Below, piece after piece: positions 34,408-44,296 of a DNA stretch of 64,000 nt. Origin of the DNA: Paenibacillus sp. R14(2021). Lineage in GTDB: Bacteria > Bacillota > Bacilli > Paenibacillales > Paenibacillaceae. The translations under genes were made by a program, and so were the position numbers. The stretch lies in assembly GCF_019431355.1 (NCBI RefSeq), contig NZ_CP080269.1, positions 5,203,001 through 5,267,000 on the forward strand, read 5' to 3'. Numbering within the stretch: position 1 is the stretch's first letter; every line of letters starts with the position of its first letter. A model generated the notes under the pieces. It did not search any database. It was not told the DNA's origin and was given only the letters and a program-made list of their open reading frames with translations.

Positions 34408-35577
34408 ATGAAATTAAGTTCAAGAATTGCTTTACTCTGTTTGGCGGTAACTGCATCATTCGCCCCAATGCTTGCCGCGCCCGCAATAAAATTACTTAAG
34501 GTTGACTTCCCAGACACCAGTTCGCTGCTCATTCAGTGGGTTGTTACCTTATCTTCATTATTTATTTTGCCGACATTATTGATGGCCAGTACGTTGGCTA
34601 AAAAATTCTCACGTAAAAGTATACTTATTTTTGGGCTTGTATTTTACGTCATCGGAGGAATAGGTCCTTCGTTTGTAAACACCATTCCTTTGATTCTTTT
34701 TTTCCGAGCCATACTTGGATTAAGTATCGGGTTGATCTCTCCAGCATTTAATGCAGTGATCGCAGAGAATTTTCAAGGTAATGAACGGACCAAAATGAAT
34801 GGATGGATCACTGCAGTAAATGGAATCGGAGGGGCCATTTTTCTTTCGATTGGAGGTTTTGTAGCCTCATTTGGTTGGAAAAGTGTTTTCTTAAGCTACT
34901 CCTACGCAATTATCTTGTTGATCCTGGTCGTCTTTTTTGTACCAAAATTCCCTCCTATTAAAACTCAAGCCGTTAAAAATACGTCGTTGGCGAAGATACC
35001 TGCTGGCTTTTATTGGCTTGCCTTGTTGAGTGGGCTAAACGTGATGTTGTATTTCACAATCCCAACCAGCTTATCTTTATATCTTGCCGAAATTGGAATA
35101 GGGACGGCTTCTACAGTCGGTTATTTTTCTGCCATATCCCTTTTTAGTATATTTCTTGCCGGACTTGCCTTCCCTGCACTGACTCGAATGTTTAATCGTT
35201 TTATCGTTGCATTTGGTTTGATTCTTTACGGAGTGGGCTTTTTGCTCGAAAGTATAGCACAAAACGTATGGATGATTGCTATTGCAGTATTATTAATTGG
35301 CTTTTCACAAGGGCTGTTTTTCCCGATGTCTTTTAATAAGACGGCCCAAGTGGTACCTAAAGAGCGACTTACGACGGCGATTTCAATCTTATTGGCCGGT
35401 ATTTATGCCTTCCAATTTATTTGTCCGCTCTTTATGCATGCAGTCCCTGCATTATTTAACTATTCCTCAACAAGAGAAACATTCTTGCTTTTGGCCATTG
35501 CGATGGGAGTATCCGTGATTGTATCGTTTTTATTAACAAGAAACGGACAAGTACAACACGCTGCAGAGCAAAAATAA
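34408..35577 (+). CDS. MFS transporter, 12-TM (DHA1-like)
   Basis: 389 residues, multi-span exporter. Features include AAPAIKLLKVDFP at the first periplasmic loop, a motif A-type loop ASTLAKKFSRKSILIFG and a long helix PRAILGLSIGLISP-type in TM4. AAAGGAAG lies nine bases before ATG 34408. It is monocistronic between operator copy 4 and a strong terminator. A 238-bp segment of its 3' half is repeated at 49619 with two mismatches. The substrate is unknown. Confidence 0.9.
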   Translation: MKLSSRIALLCLAVTASFAPMLAAPAIKLLKVDFPDTSSLLIQWVVTLSSLFILPTLLMASTLAKKFSRKSILIFGLVFYVIGGIGPSFVNTIPLILFFRAILGLSIGLISPAFNAVIAENFQGNERTKMNGWITAVNGIGGAIFLSIGGFVASFGWKSVFLSYSYAIILLILVVFFVPKFPPIKTQAVKNTSLAKIPAGFYWLALLSGLNVMLYFTIPTSLSLYLAEIGIGTASTVGYFSAISLFSIFLAGLAFPALTRMFNRFIVAFGLILYGVGFLLESIAQNVWMIAIAVLLIGFSQGLFFPMSFNKTAQVVPKERLTTAISILLAGIYAFQFICPLFMHAVPALFNYSSTRETFLLLAIAMGVSVIVSFLLTRNGQVQHAAEQK

Positions 35578-35598
35578 ATTCCATTTATGTTTCGTTTT

Positions 35599-35654
35599 AT
35601 CCCCACCAGCACCCTTAATTATAAAAATTATGGGATCTGGTGGGGATTTATTTT
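35599..35654 (+). terminator. Terminator of the MFS gene
   Basis: ATCCCCACCAG (35599-35609) pairs with CTGGTGGGGAT (35637-35647), an 11-bp perfect stem followed by TTATTTT. Confidence 0.8.
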
Positions 35655-35938
35655 ACCCTATAGATTGGAGCAAATTAGGGGCAGCTCCAATTTAAGCATA
35701 TCTGTAGTGTTGCTGTTTAAATGAAGGAGGAAAATCATTTCCGTTGGCGGACCTAAGCAGGGTGGACAATTTCCCATCATACGTTAAGACTTAGAAGCTG
35801 CCAATTTGGTTACGTTACTTCTTCATCTCATGTCTGTACTTGTTAGGTAACTTCTTTACTTCCATCCTTATCTCTGATTCCCAAAACAAGCAGCTATGCT
35901 CTCAGAATTACCCAATTTCTTGTCAGGGATGGTGCCAC

Positions 35939-36109
35939 TTGGATAAGAAAACTGAAATTATCGTAGCTATTGTGCGTACAAGGGCGGAACTGCTTTCTAT
36001 GGTGAAGAGGCATGAGGATTTAAAACATGAACATGTAATAAGAAAATCCCAAGAATTAGATGTACTATTAAATGAATACCACCAATTGTTAAAGGCTTCA
36101 ATTAAATAG
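35939..36109 (+). CDS. Spo0E-like aspartyl-phosphate phosphatase
   Basis: 56 residues from TTG 35939 (AGGGATGG about eight bases upstream). The two-helix fold with the signature SQELDVLLNEYHQL at the C-terminus is typical of Spo0E-family proteins, which dephosphorylate Spo0A~P and so delay sporulation. The open frame extends 33 codons further upstream, but that part has no family resemblance. It lies 40 bp from the convergent gerC pseudogene. The start codon choice is the main uncertainty. Confidence 0.65.
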   Translation: MDKKTEIIVAIVRTRAELLSMVKRHEDLKHEHVIRKSQELDVLLNEYHQLLKASIK

Positions 36110-36151
36110 CGTATTTTTGTGAGATAACCCGATTTCAATTGGAGGATAACT

Positions 36152-37229
36152 TTATTCAATTTCACCATCACGGATCAGCTTTAAATGTATATTTACCTTA
36201 ATGCTTGCCTTAGAATATTGATTTCGCCATATCTCATCAGAAACGTTTTTCCTCGGACAAATGCTCTGTATTTACTACCGAATCCAATCGGATCAACGGT
36301 TTCCTCTTGTAGTCGCTGTATTAATACCATCATTTCATTCTCAATTTTCTGCTCGATGATTAGACTTAGTCTGTTGCTTACGGCAGGCTCTGTGAGCGAG
36401 AGTTGTTCCGACATGTCAAGAACACTTGCTTTCAAACCTTCGTACAAATTAAATGGAGCAATGACAACATTTAAATTATTTACTTTTCGATGATCTAAAG
36501 TTATCACTGCTTCTGATAACGCAAGTTCAACATTTCCGCTTTTAACAGGAGCACTCATCAATTTTAAATAAAATAATTTATCCTGGTCCACTTTCATGAC
36601 CATGCGGTCTTCTTTGAATACTGCGACCCCATTTAATTTTATGTCATCCTTCTTTTGTTCAATTATAGGTAAAGTCGGATCTTTCCCAACGATATAGTAA
36701 TCATGTGTAAATGCTTGTAAGGTTGGCGGCAGCAAAAATCCAGTCGTTACATTGTGTTGGATCAATAAACTTAAATATTTCCCGATTTTGGAAACCTCAG
36801 GATTTTTTCGGGTGAGGATATTATTGGATTGACCTGAAGCTACGGACAGGTAAACACCACTTCCAATTTGAGGATCTCGTAACAAACATATCAACTTGTG
36901 AAAAAATCCCTTTCTTAGCCAATTGATTTCCAAATATCATCAGTCGGATCTGACCAGTAACTAATGGTTTTACGGATTATGCATTCATGGCTTCACGCAA
37001 TCCTTGAGATGTCTTCGCTGTTGAGACGATTACATTGGTCTTTTCCTTTGCTTCCGGATCAATTCGATACAACACGGATGTTCCCATTAGACGCCCTTGT
37101 GGCAGTAAATCGATCCCTTCGGCTAAGATAATACCCACTTTTTCAATTATTTTTGTCTGTAAGCAGCCACCTATGAACACCGCCATGGTAGCGAGTATGA
37201 TAAGTATCGTGCCGTTGCATTCCTTTCAT
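36152..37229 (-). pseudogene. Germination lipoprotein GerC-type, broken
   Basis: Minus-strand frames give the whole GerC family pattern: lipobox FIGGCLQTKIIEK, GIDLLPQGRLMGTSVLYRID, a nonsense codon (TAA where the copy at 50140 has GAA) after REAMNA, then a frameshift before RDPQIGSGVYLSVASGQSNN, LPPTLQAFTHDYYIVGKDPT and a C-terminal frameshift after FVRGKT. Two bases are also missing right after the start codon compared with the other copy. The start ATG overlaps the gerB stop. GerC is the lipoprotein subunit of germinant receptors. Four independent lesions make it inactive. Confidence 0.9.
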
Positions 37230-38000
37230 GTTTCTGCTCCTTTTTCAGGCTTCAAAAAATTCCGCTTACATCGAGTGCAAACATATAAGAATAGTGGATA
37301 AACATACTCGATCCATACACCAATCGTTCTAATACTTTTACTAAAATTTTCCTCATCTGAGTGATATTGAATGATTTCAGATGACAGGATTAAAACAATG
37401 CAACCCATAAAAAGCGCATATTTTTGCTTCAACCTCCAGGCCTCCCGAAAACCACGTGTAGAGGACCACATCAGCACAAGACTTACCGAAAATACCGAAA
37501 TGACCAAATAGGCCACAACGAATAAATCGAAGCGCTCCATAACCGGTAATTTCACGATTTTGAACGAGGTAAGATTCGGCCATGTTGTTTTCTCCAGCTG
37601 GTTACCGCCAAGGTAAGCAATTGCAACGATTAATGTGACAATTCCAAAAACTGCCGAATATAAAACGGCAAGTTGCGTATATCGATTTACTCGTCTCTTA
37701 TCCTGAATAAAAGGATAGAGGAAATAAGCTGCAAAATACCTGAATAATATTTCAACATAAGCAGTGTGCAGTAAATGAGTTGTCCAAAGATGAAGTAAAT
37801 GAGTACAAATCCTACAATGACTCGAATCCCTCCGAAAACGCCATAAATTAATAAAACACTCATTGCACTCATAAATAGCCAGCCAGGTAGATCCGGAAAT
37901 AGTAACGTAATGACAACTTCTTGAATGTTCCGAAGCGAAAATGTCTTGATTGATCTGGTACAGATCACATTTTGGAAAATACCTGGCGGTACGATATATA
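37226..38000 (-). pseudogene. Germination permease GerB-type, broken
   Basis: Membrane-rich frames such as LPGWLFMSAMSVLLIYGVFG, YTQLAVLYSAVFGIVTLIVA and FDLFVVAYLVISVFSVSLVL belong to the GerAB/APC-type spore permease. The C-terminal end (LKPEKGAET) overlaps gerC by four bases. The N-terminal part is missing and a frameshift lies near 37690. The order gerA-gerB-gerC is the usual germinant receptor operon. Confidence 0.85.
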
Positions 38001-39006
38001 ATCCAAGCCACACTTAGGTTTAGAGCGCGACTCAATTAGCGAAACTAACATATTCTGCGGTAACAAGGAGTAATGGAACGTCACAATAGCTACATAAAGC
38101 GGCGTCACTGATAAAGAAAAAACAAACCACCCATGCGTAATATCCGTAGAAATGTGGCCATTAACCAGCTGATATAATAATCTTCCGGTGACTTGAAAAA
38201 ATCGAATATATTGCATGGCGTCAAAATCGCCTGGGGACTACCGTTGACCAATATCACGAGTTTACCTTCCATTAAATTTGATACAACCCGGTCCGGACGC
38301 TCTGTAACGATCATTTGTGGAAATATGGTGTAGGTAGGTATTGTCGTTTATGTGCTGCAACAGCATTGAGGCATCATAGAGTCCATCTATTTTCAAATTT
38401 TGAAGTCTTCTTAGTAATGCGTGAACATTTTCAGGTTGAGCAATATTTTTCACATAAAGCAAAGCAATATCGGTTTTCGTGTAATGTCCTACCTGCACGT
38501 TCTCTAACATGAGATTAAGATCTGGAAGGAGCCGTGTAATCGTTTGTAAATTTTGCTCCATTGATTCAACGAATGCCAGTTGGGGACCGATAATTTGTGA
38601 TTCGATTTCAGGAGCCGACATGGTTCTACCGCTGGTAGCAGCAGTTTTGAAAAGAATCGCCATATTGTAAGTGTTTTGGACGAGCATGGTATGACCTTGA
38701 ATAACACCATTTGCCATTTCTTCGACATCGGAAGTTCTGGTGTGAACAACTACCTGAACATGAATCAGGACTTCATCGAGTGTGATTGGATTCTCAGAGG
38801 AATATTGTTGGAGTGGCTGTCAAATATGCTGAATAAAGCAATTTTGTATCAACCACATATTCCAAGTACAGTAACCAACACTGCAGCTCCGGCAACTGGA
38901 TGATCCGAATTTTATTATTTTGGGGGAGCAACTGTTTTACTTGATCAATTAACTTATGCTGCTCAGTAATCATTTTCGAATTGGATATCCTTCCGTATGT
39001 TTTCAT
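38001..39006 (-). pseudogene. Germinant receptor subunit GerA-type, broken
   Basis: From ATG 39006 the minus strand reads IRIIQLPELQCWLLYLEYVV, then loses frame. Later frames give QGHTMLVQNTYNMAILFKTA, SAPEIESQIIGPQLAFVESM, NVQVGHYTKTDIALLYVKNI, the membrane-core motif RPDRVVSNLMEGKLVILVNG with SPQAILTP, and LSVTPLYVAIVTFHYSLLPQ. Several frameshifts and deletions are present, and the 3' end is fused to gerB sequence. It is a homologue of the fragment at 11816. Confidence 0.87.
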
Positions 39007-39176
39007 TTTTGTATGTAGGATTCACAATCCTTCAATCAAATATTCAATTGCATACATAAGTGGTTTGAATGTAGTCTCTTGTATCGATAACAAGAAACGA
39101 GAGAGGCATATGTTTCTAATGCAATTTAATTTTGTTATAAAAAGAAAAATAGACTAAATAATAAATTTATATAAAA

Positions 39177-39202
39177 TAGACATTATATATTTATTTTGTT
39201 TA
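39177..39202. promoter_or_regulatory. Shared TetR-type operator, copy 5 (SDR promoter)
   Basis: TAGACA-N14-TGTTTA. The right arm overlaps TTGTTT (39196-39201), 17 bp, TGGTAT (39219-39224). The SDR start at 39344 is 120 bp downstream. Confidence 0.8.
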
Positions 39203-39343
39203 CTTTGTAGTTCGATAGTGGTATGCTTTAACCAAGTTGAGGCGAAGGAGTGACCATGTATGTGATGACATCAGAATTGAACGGTTGGTAAGGGATAATA
39301 TAATTTAATGAATTAAAACTAACCAGAAAGAAGGACAAACATC

Positions 39344-40144
39344 ATGGAACTAAACTTAACTGGAAAACGTGCACTCATTACAGGATCGAGCAGTGGTCTG
39401 GGTATGGCAATGGGGAAGATGTTGGCTGCAGAAGGAGCAAGCGTAATTGTACACGGCCGTGATGAAGCGCGTAGTAGTGCAGTGGCTGAGTCAATCCGTG
39501 CAAATGGAGGTTCCGCTACTGTTGCTCTGGGAGAGCTGACGACAGACGCCGGCGCCGATGCAGTTGCAGCAGCGGCATTAGCAGACGGACCTGTAGATAT
39601 TTTGGTTAATAACGCTGGATTCTATCGTCATCTATCTTGGATGGATGCTAAGGCAGATGAATGGACAGAAACCTATAACGTCAACGTGGTTTCTGGTGTT
39701 CGCATGATTCAACGACTTCTACCCCAAATGAAAGAGCGTAATTGGGGGCGAATCATTACAATTGGTGGAGGACTCGCGCTCCAACCCATGAACACCCATC
39801 CGCAGTACAATGCTACACTCGCAGCACGTCATAATCTGGCAGTTTCCCTGGCACGCGAACTAAAAGGTACCCGTATTACTTCAAACATCGTCTCTCCAGG
39901 GGCGATTTTAGTTGACGCTGTTAAAGAGTTGGTGGAAAACATTGGTCCTTCCCGAGGCTGGGGCGAAACATGGGAAGAGATTCAGCCGAATGCAGTTAAC
40001 TCCTTGATTCCGAACGATCGTGGACGGTTTGGATATCCGGATGAAATTGCTGCTGCCGTTGCATATCTTTGCAGTGATTTTGCTGAATACTGCAGTGGTT
40101 CTACGATTCGTGTAGACGGCGGTTTGATCCGGGGAGCATTCTAA
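39344..40144 (+). CDS. SDR-fold oxidoreductase-like protein lacking the usual catalytic Ser and Lys
   Basis: 266 residues. The Rossmann features are normal: TGSSSGLGMAMGKML for the cofactor, NNAGFYRH, and the C-terminal FGYPDEIAAAVAYLCSDFAE. At the active site, Tyr remains in HPQYNATLAARHN, but the residue four later is Leu instead of Lys, and the position 13 before Tyr is Gly (IGGGLA) instead of Ser. The decayed relative at 12711 also has IGGD here. Either the protein is a non-catalytic NAD(P)-binding sensor or it uses other residues. AGAAAGAAGGA precedes the ATG. It is driven by operator copy 5. Confidence 0.85.
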   Translation: MELNLTGKRALITGSSSGLGMAMGKMLAAEGASVIVHGRDEARSSAVAESIRANGGSATVALGELTTDAGADAVAAAALADGPVDILVNNAGFYRHLSWMDAKADEWTETYNVNVVSGVRMIQRLLPQMKERNWGRIITIGGGLALQPMNTHPQYNATLAARHNLAVSLARELKGTRITSNIVSPGAILVDAVKELVENIGPSRGWGETWEEIQPNAVNSLIPNDRGRFGYPDEIAAAVAYLCSDFAEYCSGSTIRVDGGLIRGAF

Positions 40145-40265
40145 GCAAGCCCGTATTTTATTGAAAACAAATAAGAACAATTGAAGTCTGTAACTCATAG
40201 GATTTGGCCGATTTCACTCGGTTCTAAAGGTATAACCTTAACGCTAATTATTGCTTGTCGCAGTA

Positions 40266-40306
40266 ATAAACAAGCCTCCGTATCAGAAGATGCGGAAGCT
40301 TGTTAG
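40266..40306. terminator. Stem-loop terminator candidate
   Basis: AACAAGCCTCCGTAT pairs with ATGCGGAAGCTTGTT (one bulge), between the SDR gene and the minus-strand MFS remnant, near 40266-40306. T-rich sequence follows mainly on the minus strand (GCTTGTTTATTA). Confidence 0.55.
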
Positions 40307-40403
40307 ATTAATCAGAAAACTTTGGTTAGTGTGTTCGATTCAGTCTATCTGTTACTCAATTGCACGATGGGGATTTTTTGGTTAGCTAAGTCACTAACTT
40401 GGC

Positions 40404-40720
40404 TTATCCTTTATTTACAGCAGGACGAATGAAGCCGATTGCAATCAATGCGGCAATCGCTACGCCTAAGGAACCCATCCATACAACAGAACTTAGTGGC
40501 AAGCTCTTCACAACTACACCACCAAGACCGGCGCCGATAGCCATTGACAATTGTGATACTGATGTGTACAAACTGATCATGATACTCGTAGCTTCAGGAG
40601 CCTGACTGATCAAATGGACCTGCTGTGTTGGACCGGAGGACCATAGGGAAAGTGACCAACAGAACCAGAATAGGGAATACGATTACTGCATAGTGAGCAT
40701 TCAATTTTTTTTTGCTGCTT
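40404..40720 (-). pseudogene. C-terminal remnant of an MFS transporter
   Basis: The minus strand reads, with a frameshift near 40615, LFWFCWSLSLWSSGPTQQVH then LISQAPEATSIMISLYTSVS and AIGAGLGGVVVKSLPLSSVV, ending IGFIRPAVNKG. This is the last two or three helices of a DHA1-type sugar or drug exporter (the QLGMAIGAGLGG motif). The rest of the gene is absent. Confidence 0.75.
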
Positions 40721-40811
40721 GCGGGAATACTCTGATCGGTTCGTAAGATGTATTTTTCATAGCCAGCGCTATGAGCATTCGCGATACTTTGCCGCGGGCA
40801 GTTGTTTCTGC

Positions 40812-42551
40812 TTACCTCGTTTTAGTGGGGATTTGGATCGTTAACGAAGTACCTTCTTGCGGGACACTATCGATGGCTAGAAAAAATTCACTTCCGAATA
40901 GTAATTCTAAGCGTTTCTTTACATTGGTTAATCCAATATTTCTTATGCGTCCATCACTGGAAGAGGGTGTATTTCTATTTTGTTCCATTGATTCGATAGC
41001 TTCAAGTGTCATTCCTACACCATCATCGCTTATTATCACGACTAGTCGATCATTCTCTAGGTGGATGGATAAGGTAATCAAACCCTTCGTTTCTTTAGGG
41101 AGTATGCCGTGGAATAAGGCATTCTCAATAATAGGCTGTAAAATATTTTTTGGCATATTCATGTCAGATACGTGATCAGAGATGTCCAGGGACAATTCAA
41201 ACTGATCACGATATCGATACTTTTGTATTTTTGTATAGTCCTGAATAATGCCGACTTCTTTCTCGACGGAAGAGAACACTTCGTTATTTCCGATTTGTAC
41301 TGCATCTTGCAGAATATGAATAAACGCTGTCATCATCTCCGTAATATCATGATGCCGCTGTTTTCTTGCTAAGTAAATGACCGTATTTAATGTGTTATAG
41401 ATAAAGTGCGGATTAATTTGTGAAAGCAATAGATCGATTTCCAACTGTTGCTTGATCTTCTCATTCTCCAACGACTCCTGTATGTGCTCCCGCAAATCTT
41501 CAAGCATTCGGTTAAAGCCAAGAGCTAGCACTTCAAGCTCATCCTTGCTTTGAACCGTTATATTCACATTCAAGTTCCCGGCAGACACTTGTTTCATTGC
41601 GCGTGTGAGTTTTAAAATCGGTTTTGTTATATTGTTAATTAGGGGGGTTAGAATGAGCAATATGGCCAATATGCTAGCCCCTATCATGAGTAAAATAAAG
41701 CTGAAAATATAGTTTATTTTATGGAATATTTTCTTTTTGGACGTGTAAGAAATAATATTCCATTGATCGGCTACGAGGCTTTTATAGATGAAGCCGCTTT
41801 TATTTTCCTCGAATGAACTGCTGGCATTGAAATGATCGTTAAGCAGCGGAGCATCCGCTTTTCGATATAAAATTTGCTTATCTTCGTTCACCCACCAGTA
41901 TTGTTCGTAGGATGCCGCATTGGATTGCACAACACTTACAAAATGATCGAAGTAAAAGTTGATAATCAATTTTCCAATAAAATGGTCATAGTGATCAATG
42001 TCTAGTATATTCACCGCATAACTAATCACTTCGCTTTGTTTATCGAGAGAGGTATCGTTAAGAATAAAATGCGGGTCCGTAAACCCCCTGTCTTTGCGTG
42101 AATGAACGAAATCACGAAACCATGGCTCATCGAGCGATTCGCGCACGGACGCATCGAGCGGAGAAGTGCTTAACGTTACTTCTTGCTCTCCTTTAACGAT
42201 ATAAAAGCTTTGAACATCGTTTCTTAAAGCAAAATACTTATTAAGCTTGCGGACAATTTCGCTTCTCCCGTCTAGGATGTCGTATACATCATCCATGCGC
42301 GTATCTTTCTTGAGAAAGGCTTGCAGATTCTCATCTACCATTATGGTTTCCGTAAAGGTATGTATATTCGAAACCATATCGTTCAATTGGAAGGCTGTTT
42401 GATTTAATTTGACTTGGTCGTCTTGAATGACCTGTTGTTTTAATATTTTGGAGAAATATAAGTAAAAGATGGTGCCGCTGAACAGCAGACAAACCGTTAC
42501 AATGGAAGCTGTGCTTATGATCATTTTGCGTTTAATGCTGCGGTTAATCAG
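40812..42551 (-). CDS. YesM-type sensor histidine kinase
   Basis: 579 residues: a short basic N-terminus, TM1 (about 10-32), an extracellular Cache-like sensor (about 35-285), TM2 (about 295-315), HAMP, the His_kinase domain LLLSQINPHFIYNTLNTVIY with the phospho-His, and HATPase (LQPIIENALFHG for the N box, DDGVGM, IGLTNVKKRL). The start is probably CTG 42551: AAAGGAGG at the end of the upstream gene lies nine bases before it and it gives the expected LINRSIKRK basic leader. ATG 42524 has no ribosome site and would begin inside TM1. It pairs with the response regulator at 42557 and probably senses an oligosaccharide or its binding protein. Confidence 0.92.
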   Translation of the reverse strand: MINRSIKRKMIISTASIVTVCLLFSGTIFYLYFSKILKQQVIQDDQVKLNQTAFQLNDMVSNIHTFTETIMVDENLQAFLKKDTRMDDVYDILDGRSEIVRKLNKYFALRNDVQSFYIVKGEQEVTLSTSPLDASVRESLDEPWFRDFVHSRKDRGFTDPHFILNDTSLDKQSEVISYAVNILDIDHYDHFIGKLIINFYFDHFVSVVQSNAASYEQYWWVNEDKQILYRKADAPLLNDHFNASSSFEENKSGFIYKSLVADQWNIISYTSKKKIFHKINYIFSFILLMIGASILAILLILTPLINNITKPILKLTRAMKQVSAGNLNVNITVQSKDELEVLALGFNRMLEDLREHIQESLENEKIKQQLEIDLLLSQINPHFIYNTLNTVIYLARKQRHHDITEMMTAFIHILQDAVQIGNNEVFSSVEKEVGIIQDYTKIQKYRYRDQFELSLDISDHVSDMNMPKNILQPIIENALFHGILPKETKGLITLSIHLENDRLVVIISDDGVGMTLEAIESMEQNRNTPSSSDGRIRNIGLTNVKKRLELLFGSEFFLAIDSVPQEGTSLTIQIPTKTR

Positions 42552-42556
42552 GGTGA

Positions 42557-44122
42557 TTAACCTCCTTTGCGATATTCTTGCGGCGTAAAGCCGGTCACCT
42601 TGTAGAATACCTGACTGAAGTAGGCGCTGCTGCGATAACCGATTTTTTCGGCAATCTCATAAATCTTCAGGTTGTTTTCCTGAAGCAATTTCTTAGCTAT
42701 ATCAACACGGTATGACGTAACATATTCAAGGAATGTTTGCTGCAATTCTTTTTTGAAGAGCTGATGCAAATAGGGAACGCTGATATTCACCGACGTGGAA
42801 ACGCTCTCCACGCTTAAATCGGCATGATGGTAGTTCTTATGAATGAATAGAATGGCTTCGCGCGTTTTTCGAGAAAAATGAGAGAACCCATCCTTTTCGA
42901 TTTCCTTGGCAAGCAGATCGAACTGTGAGATGAACCATTGCTTGATATCATCAACATGGAAGAGTTGCAGCACTTGATGCAGCATATCTTCATTAGCGAG
43001 CTTGGTAGGAAGCATGCCGTATTTGTTACGATGAAAATCCAGCTTCTTTAGTAATTCCGAAGCCAATAATTGCAGCGACAACGAATCATTTAACTTTTGA
43101 ATATGATTAAAGTAACCTGGAATTCTCTCGTGAAGTACGATGAGGTCACGCTCTTCCTGTAGTTCTTGAAGTTTCGCTATAAAAATGGTATCCGGAGAAA
43201 GTTCAGGTTCAGGAGTATCCTCTAGTGTGAAGTACGCTTCTCTTCCAAAAAACCATCGTTTGAGAAACAACGCATGACTTCGATGAAAGAATGGGTTAAG
43301 TTCCCTTTTACCGGCAACTGCTACCGAACCTATAATAGAAACCGTTTCGTTGCTGAATTGACGCATTATTTTTTGAAGATGCTTCGCAACGTTGATCTGT
43401 TCTTGTTGGACTTTCCATAACTGATGCGTATTTGTAATCATATAAATAAGTACAATTTCCCTATCGTTTAAAGGAACGTTAATAAGAGGCTTCATACTCA
43501 TCTCTATATCGAATGGATCATATTTAAATATTTGCGATAATGGAATTCCAAACTCAGAAATTAACTCCGGAAAAAGAGGATAGGGCGTGTCCTGCTTCAA
43601 ATAGAACAGGGCCAAAGGAGAATCTAATTGTTTCAGCCAGTCTGCTTCAAGATGTTGAGGTGCTTCCGTATGCTTGCCTACGAATAACTTCCGCAAATAT
43701 TCCTCTTGAATCATAGAAGCGCTGCTGATCAGTCTTTCCCACTGTAGACGTATGGACATAATCGTTTCCAGCAACGTTTGAGCATCAATTTCATGTTTGA
43801 GCAAGTAACTCGACACGCCGTAGCGAATCGCTTGTTTGGCATATTCGAAGTCTTGGTATGACGTTATCATAATGATCCGACACAGTTCATTCTCGGATCT
43901 GATTTGTGCAGCGAGTTCCAAACCATTTACGATAGGCATTCGAACATCGGTAATAACAAGATCGGGCTTATGAATTCGAAAGAGCTCCATGGCGCGTCTT
44001 CCGTTTCTGGCCGTTCCGATAATATGGAAATGAAAATCCTGCCATGAAATTAAAGATTCCAGATCTTCAATAGCAAGAGCTTCATCGTCAACGATCATGA
44101 CTTTCATAGTTAATGGCTCCAC
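42557..44122 (-). CDS. YesN-type response regulator (receiver plus AraC domain)
   Basis: 521 residues. The receiver has MIVDDEALAI, the phospho-acceptor Asp in LVITDVRMPIVNG, and Lys in SYLLKHEID. A long middle region leads to a C-terminal AraC helix-turn-helix pair (SVNISVPYLHQLFKKELQQT and SSAYFSQVFYKVTGFTPQEY). The start is GTG 44122 with GGAGGG eight bases upstream; an internal ATG at 44107 is possible but has no site. Its last codons carry the ribosome site of the kinase gene. Divergent from the importer genes starting at 44297, which it probably activates. Confidence 0.93.
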   Translation of the reverse strand: MEPLTMKVMIVDDEALAIEDLESLISWQDFHFHIIGTARNGRRAMELFRIHKPDLVITDVRMPIVNGLELAAQIRSENELCRIIMITSYQDFEYAKQAIRYGVSSYLLKHEIDAQTLLETIMSIRLQWERLISSASMIQEEYLRKLFVGKHTEAPQHLEADWLKQLDSPLALFYLKQDTPYPLFPELISEFGIPLSQIFKYDPFDIEMSMKPLINVPLNDREIVLIYMITNTHQLWKVQQEQINVAKHLQKIMRQFSNETVSIIGSVAVAGKRELNPFFHRSHALFLKRWFFGREAYFTLEDTPEPELSPDTIFIAKLQELQEERDLIVLHERIPGYFNHIQKLNDSLSLQLLASELLKKLDFHRNKYGMLPTKLANEDMLHQVLQLFHVDDIKQWFISQFDLLAKEIEKDGFSHFSRKTREAILFIHKNYHHADLSVESVSTSVNISVPYLHQLFKKELQQTFLEYVTSYRVDIAKKLLQENNLKIYEIAEKIGYRSSAYFSQVFYKVTGFTPQEYRKGG

Positions 44123-44296
44123 GAATTACCCTCCGATTACGCGTTAATATCCATTATAACATGTGATCGTTTGCTAACTAGCCGAGTATAGGAAATTGAA
44201 TAGTAGTATAGCATTCTGATATTTTTTCGCTCTAAGGTGCGTGGTATGCTTCAATGCATAACCAACCTTAGCAATTTAAAAGGGGGGTCAAGGAAG

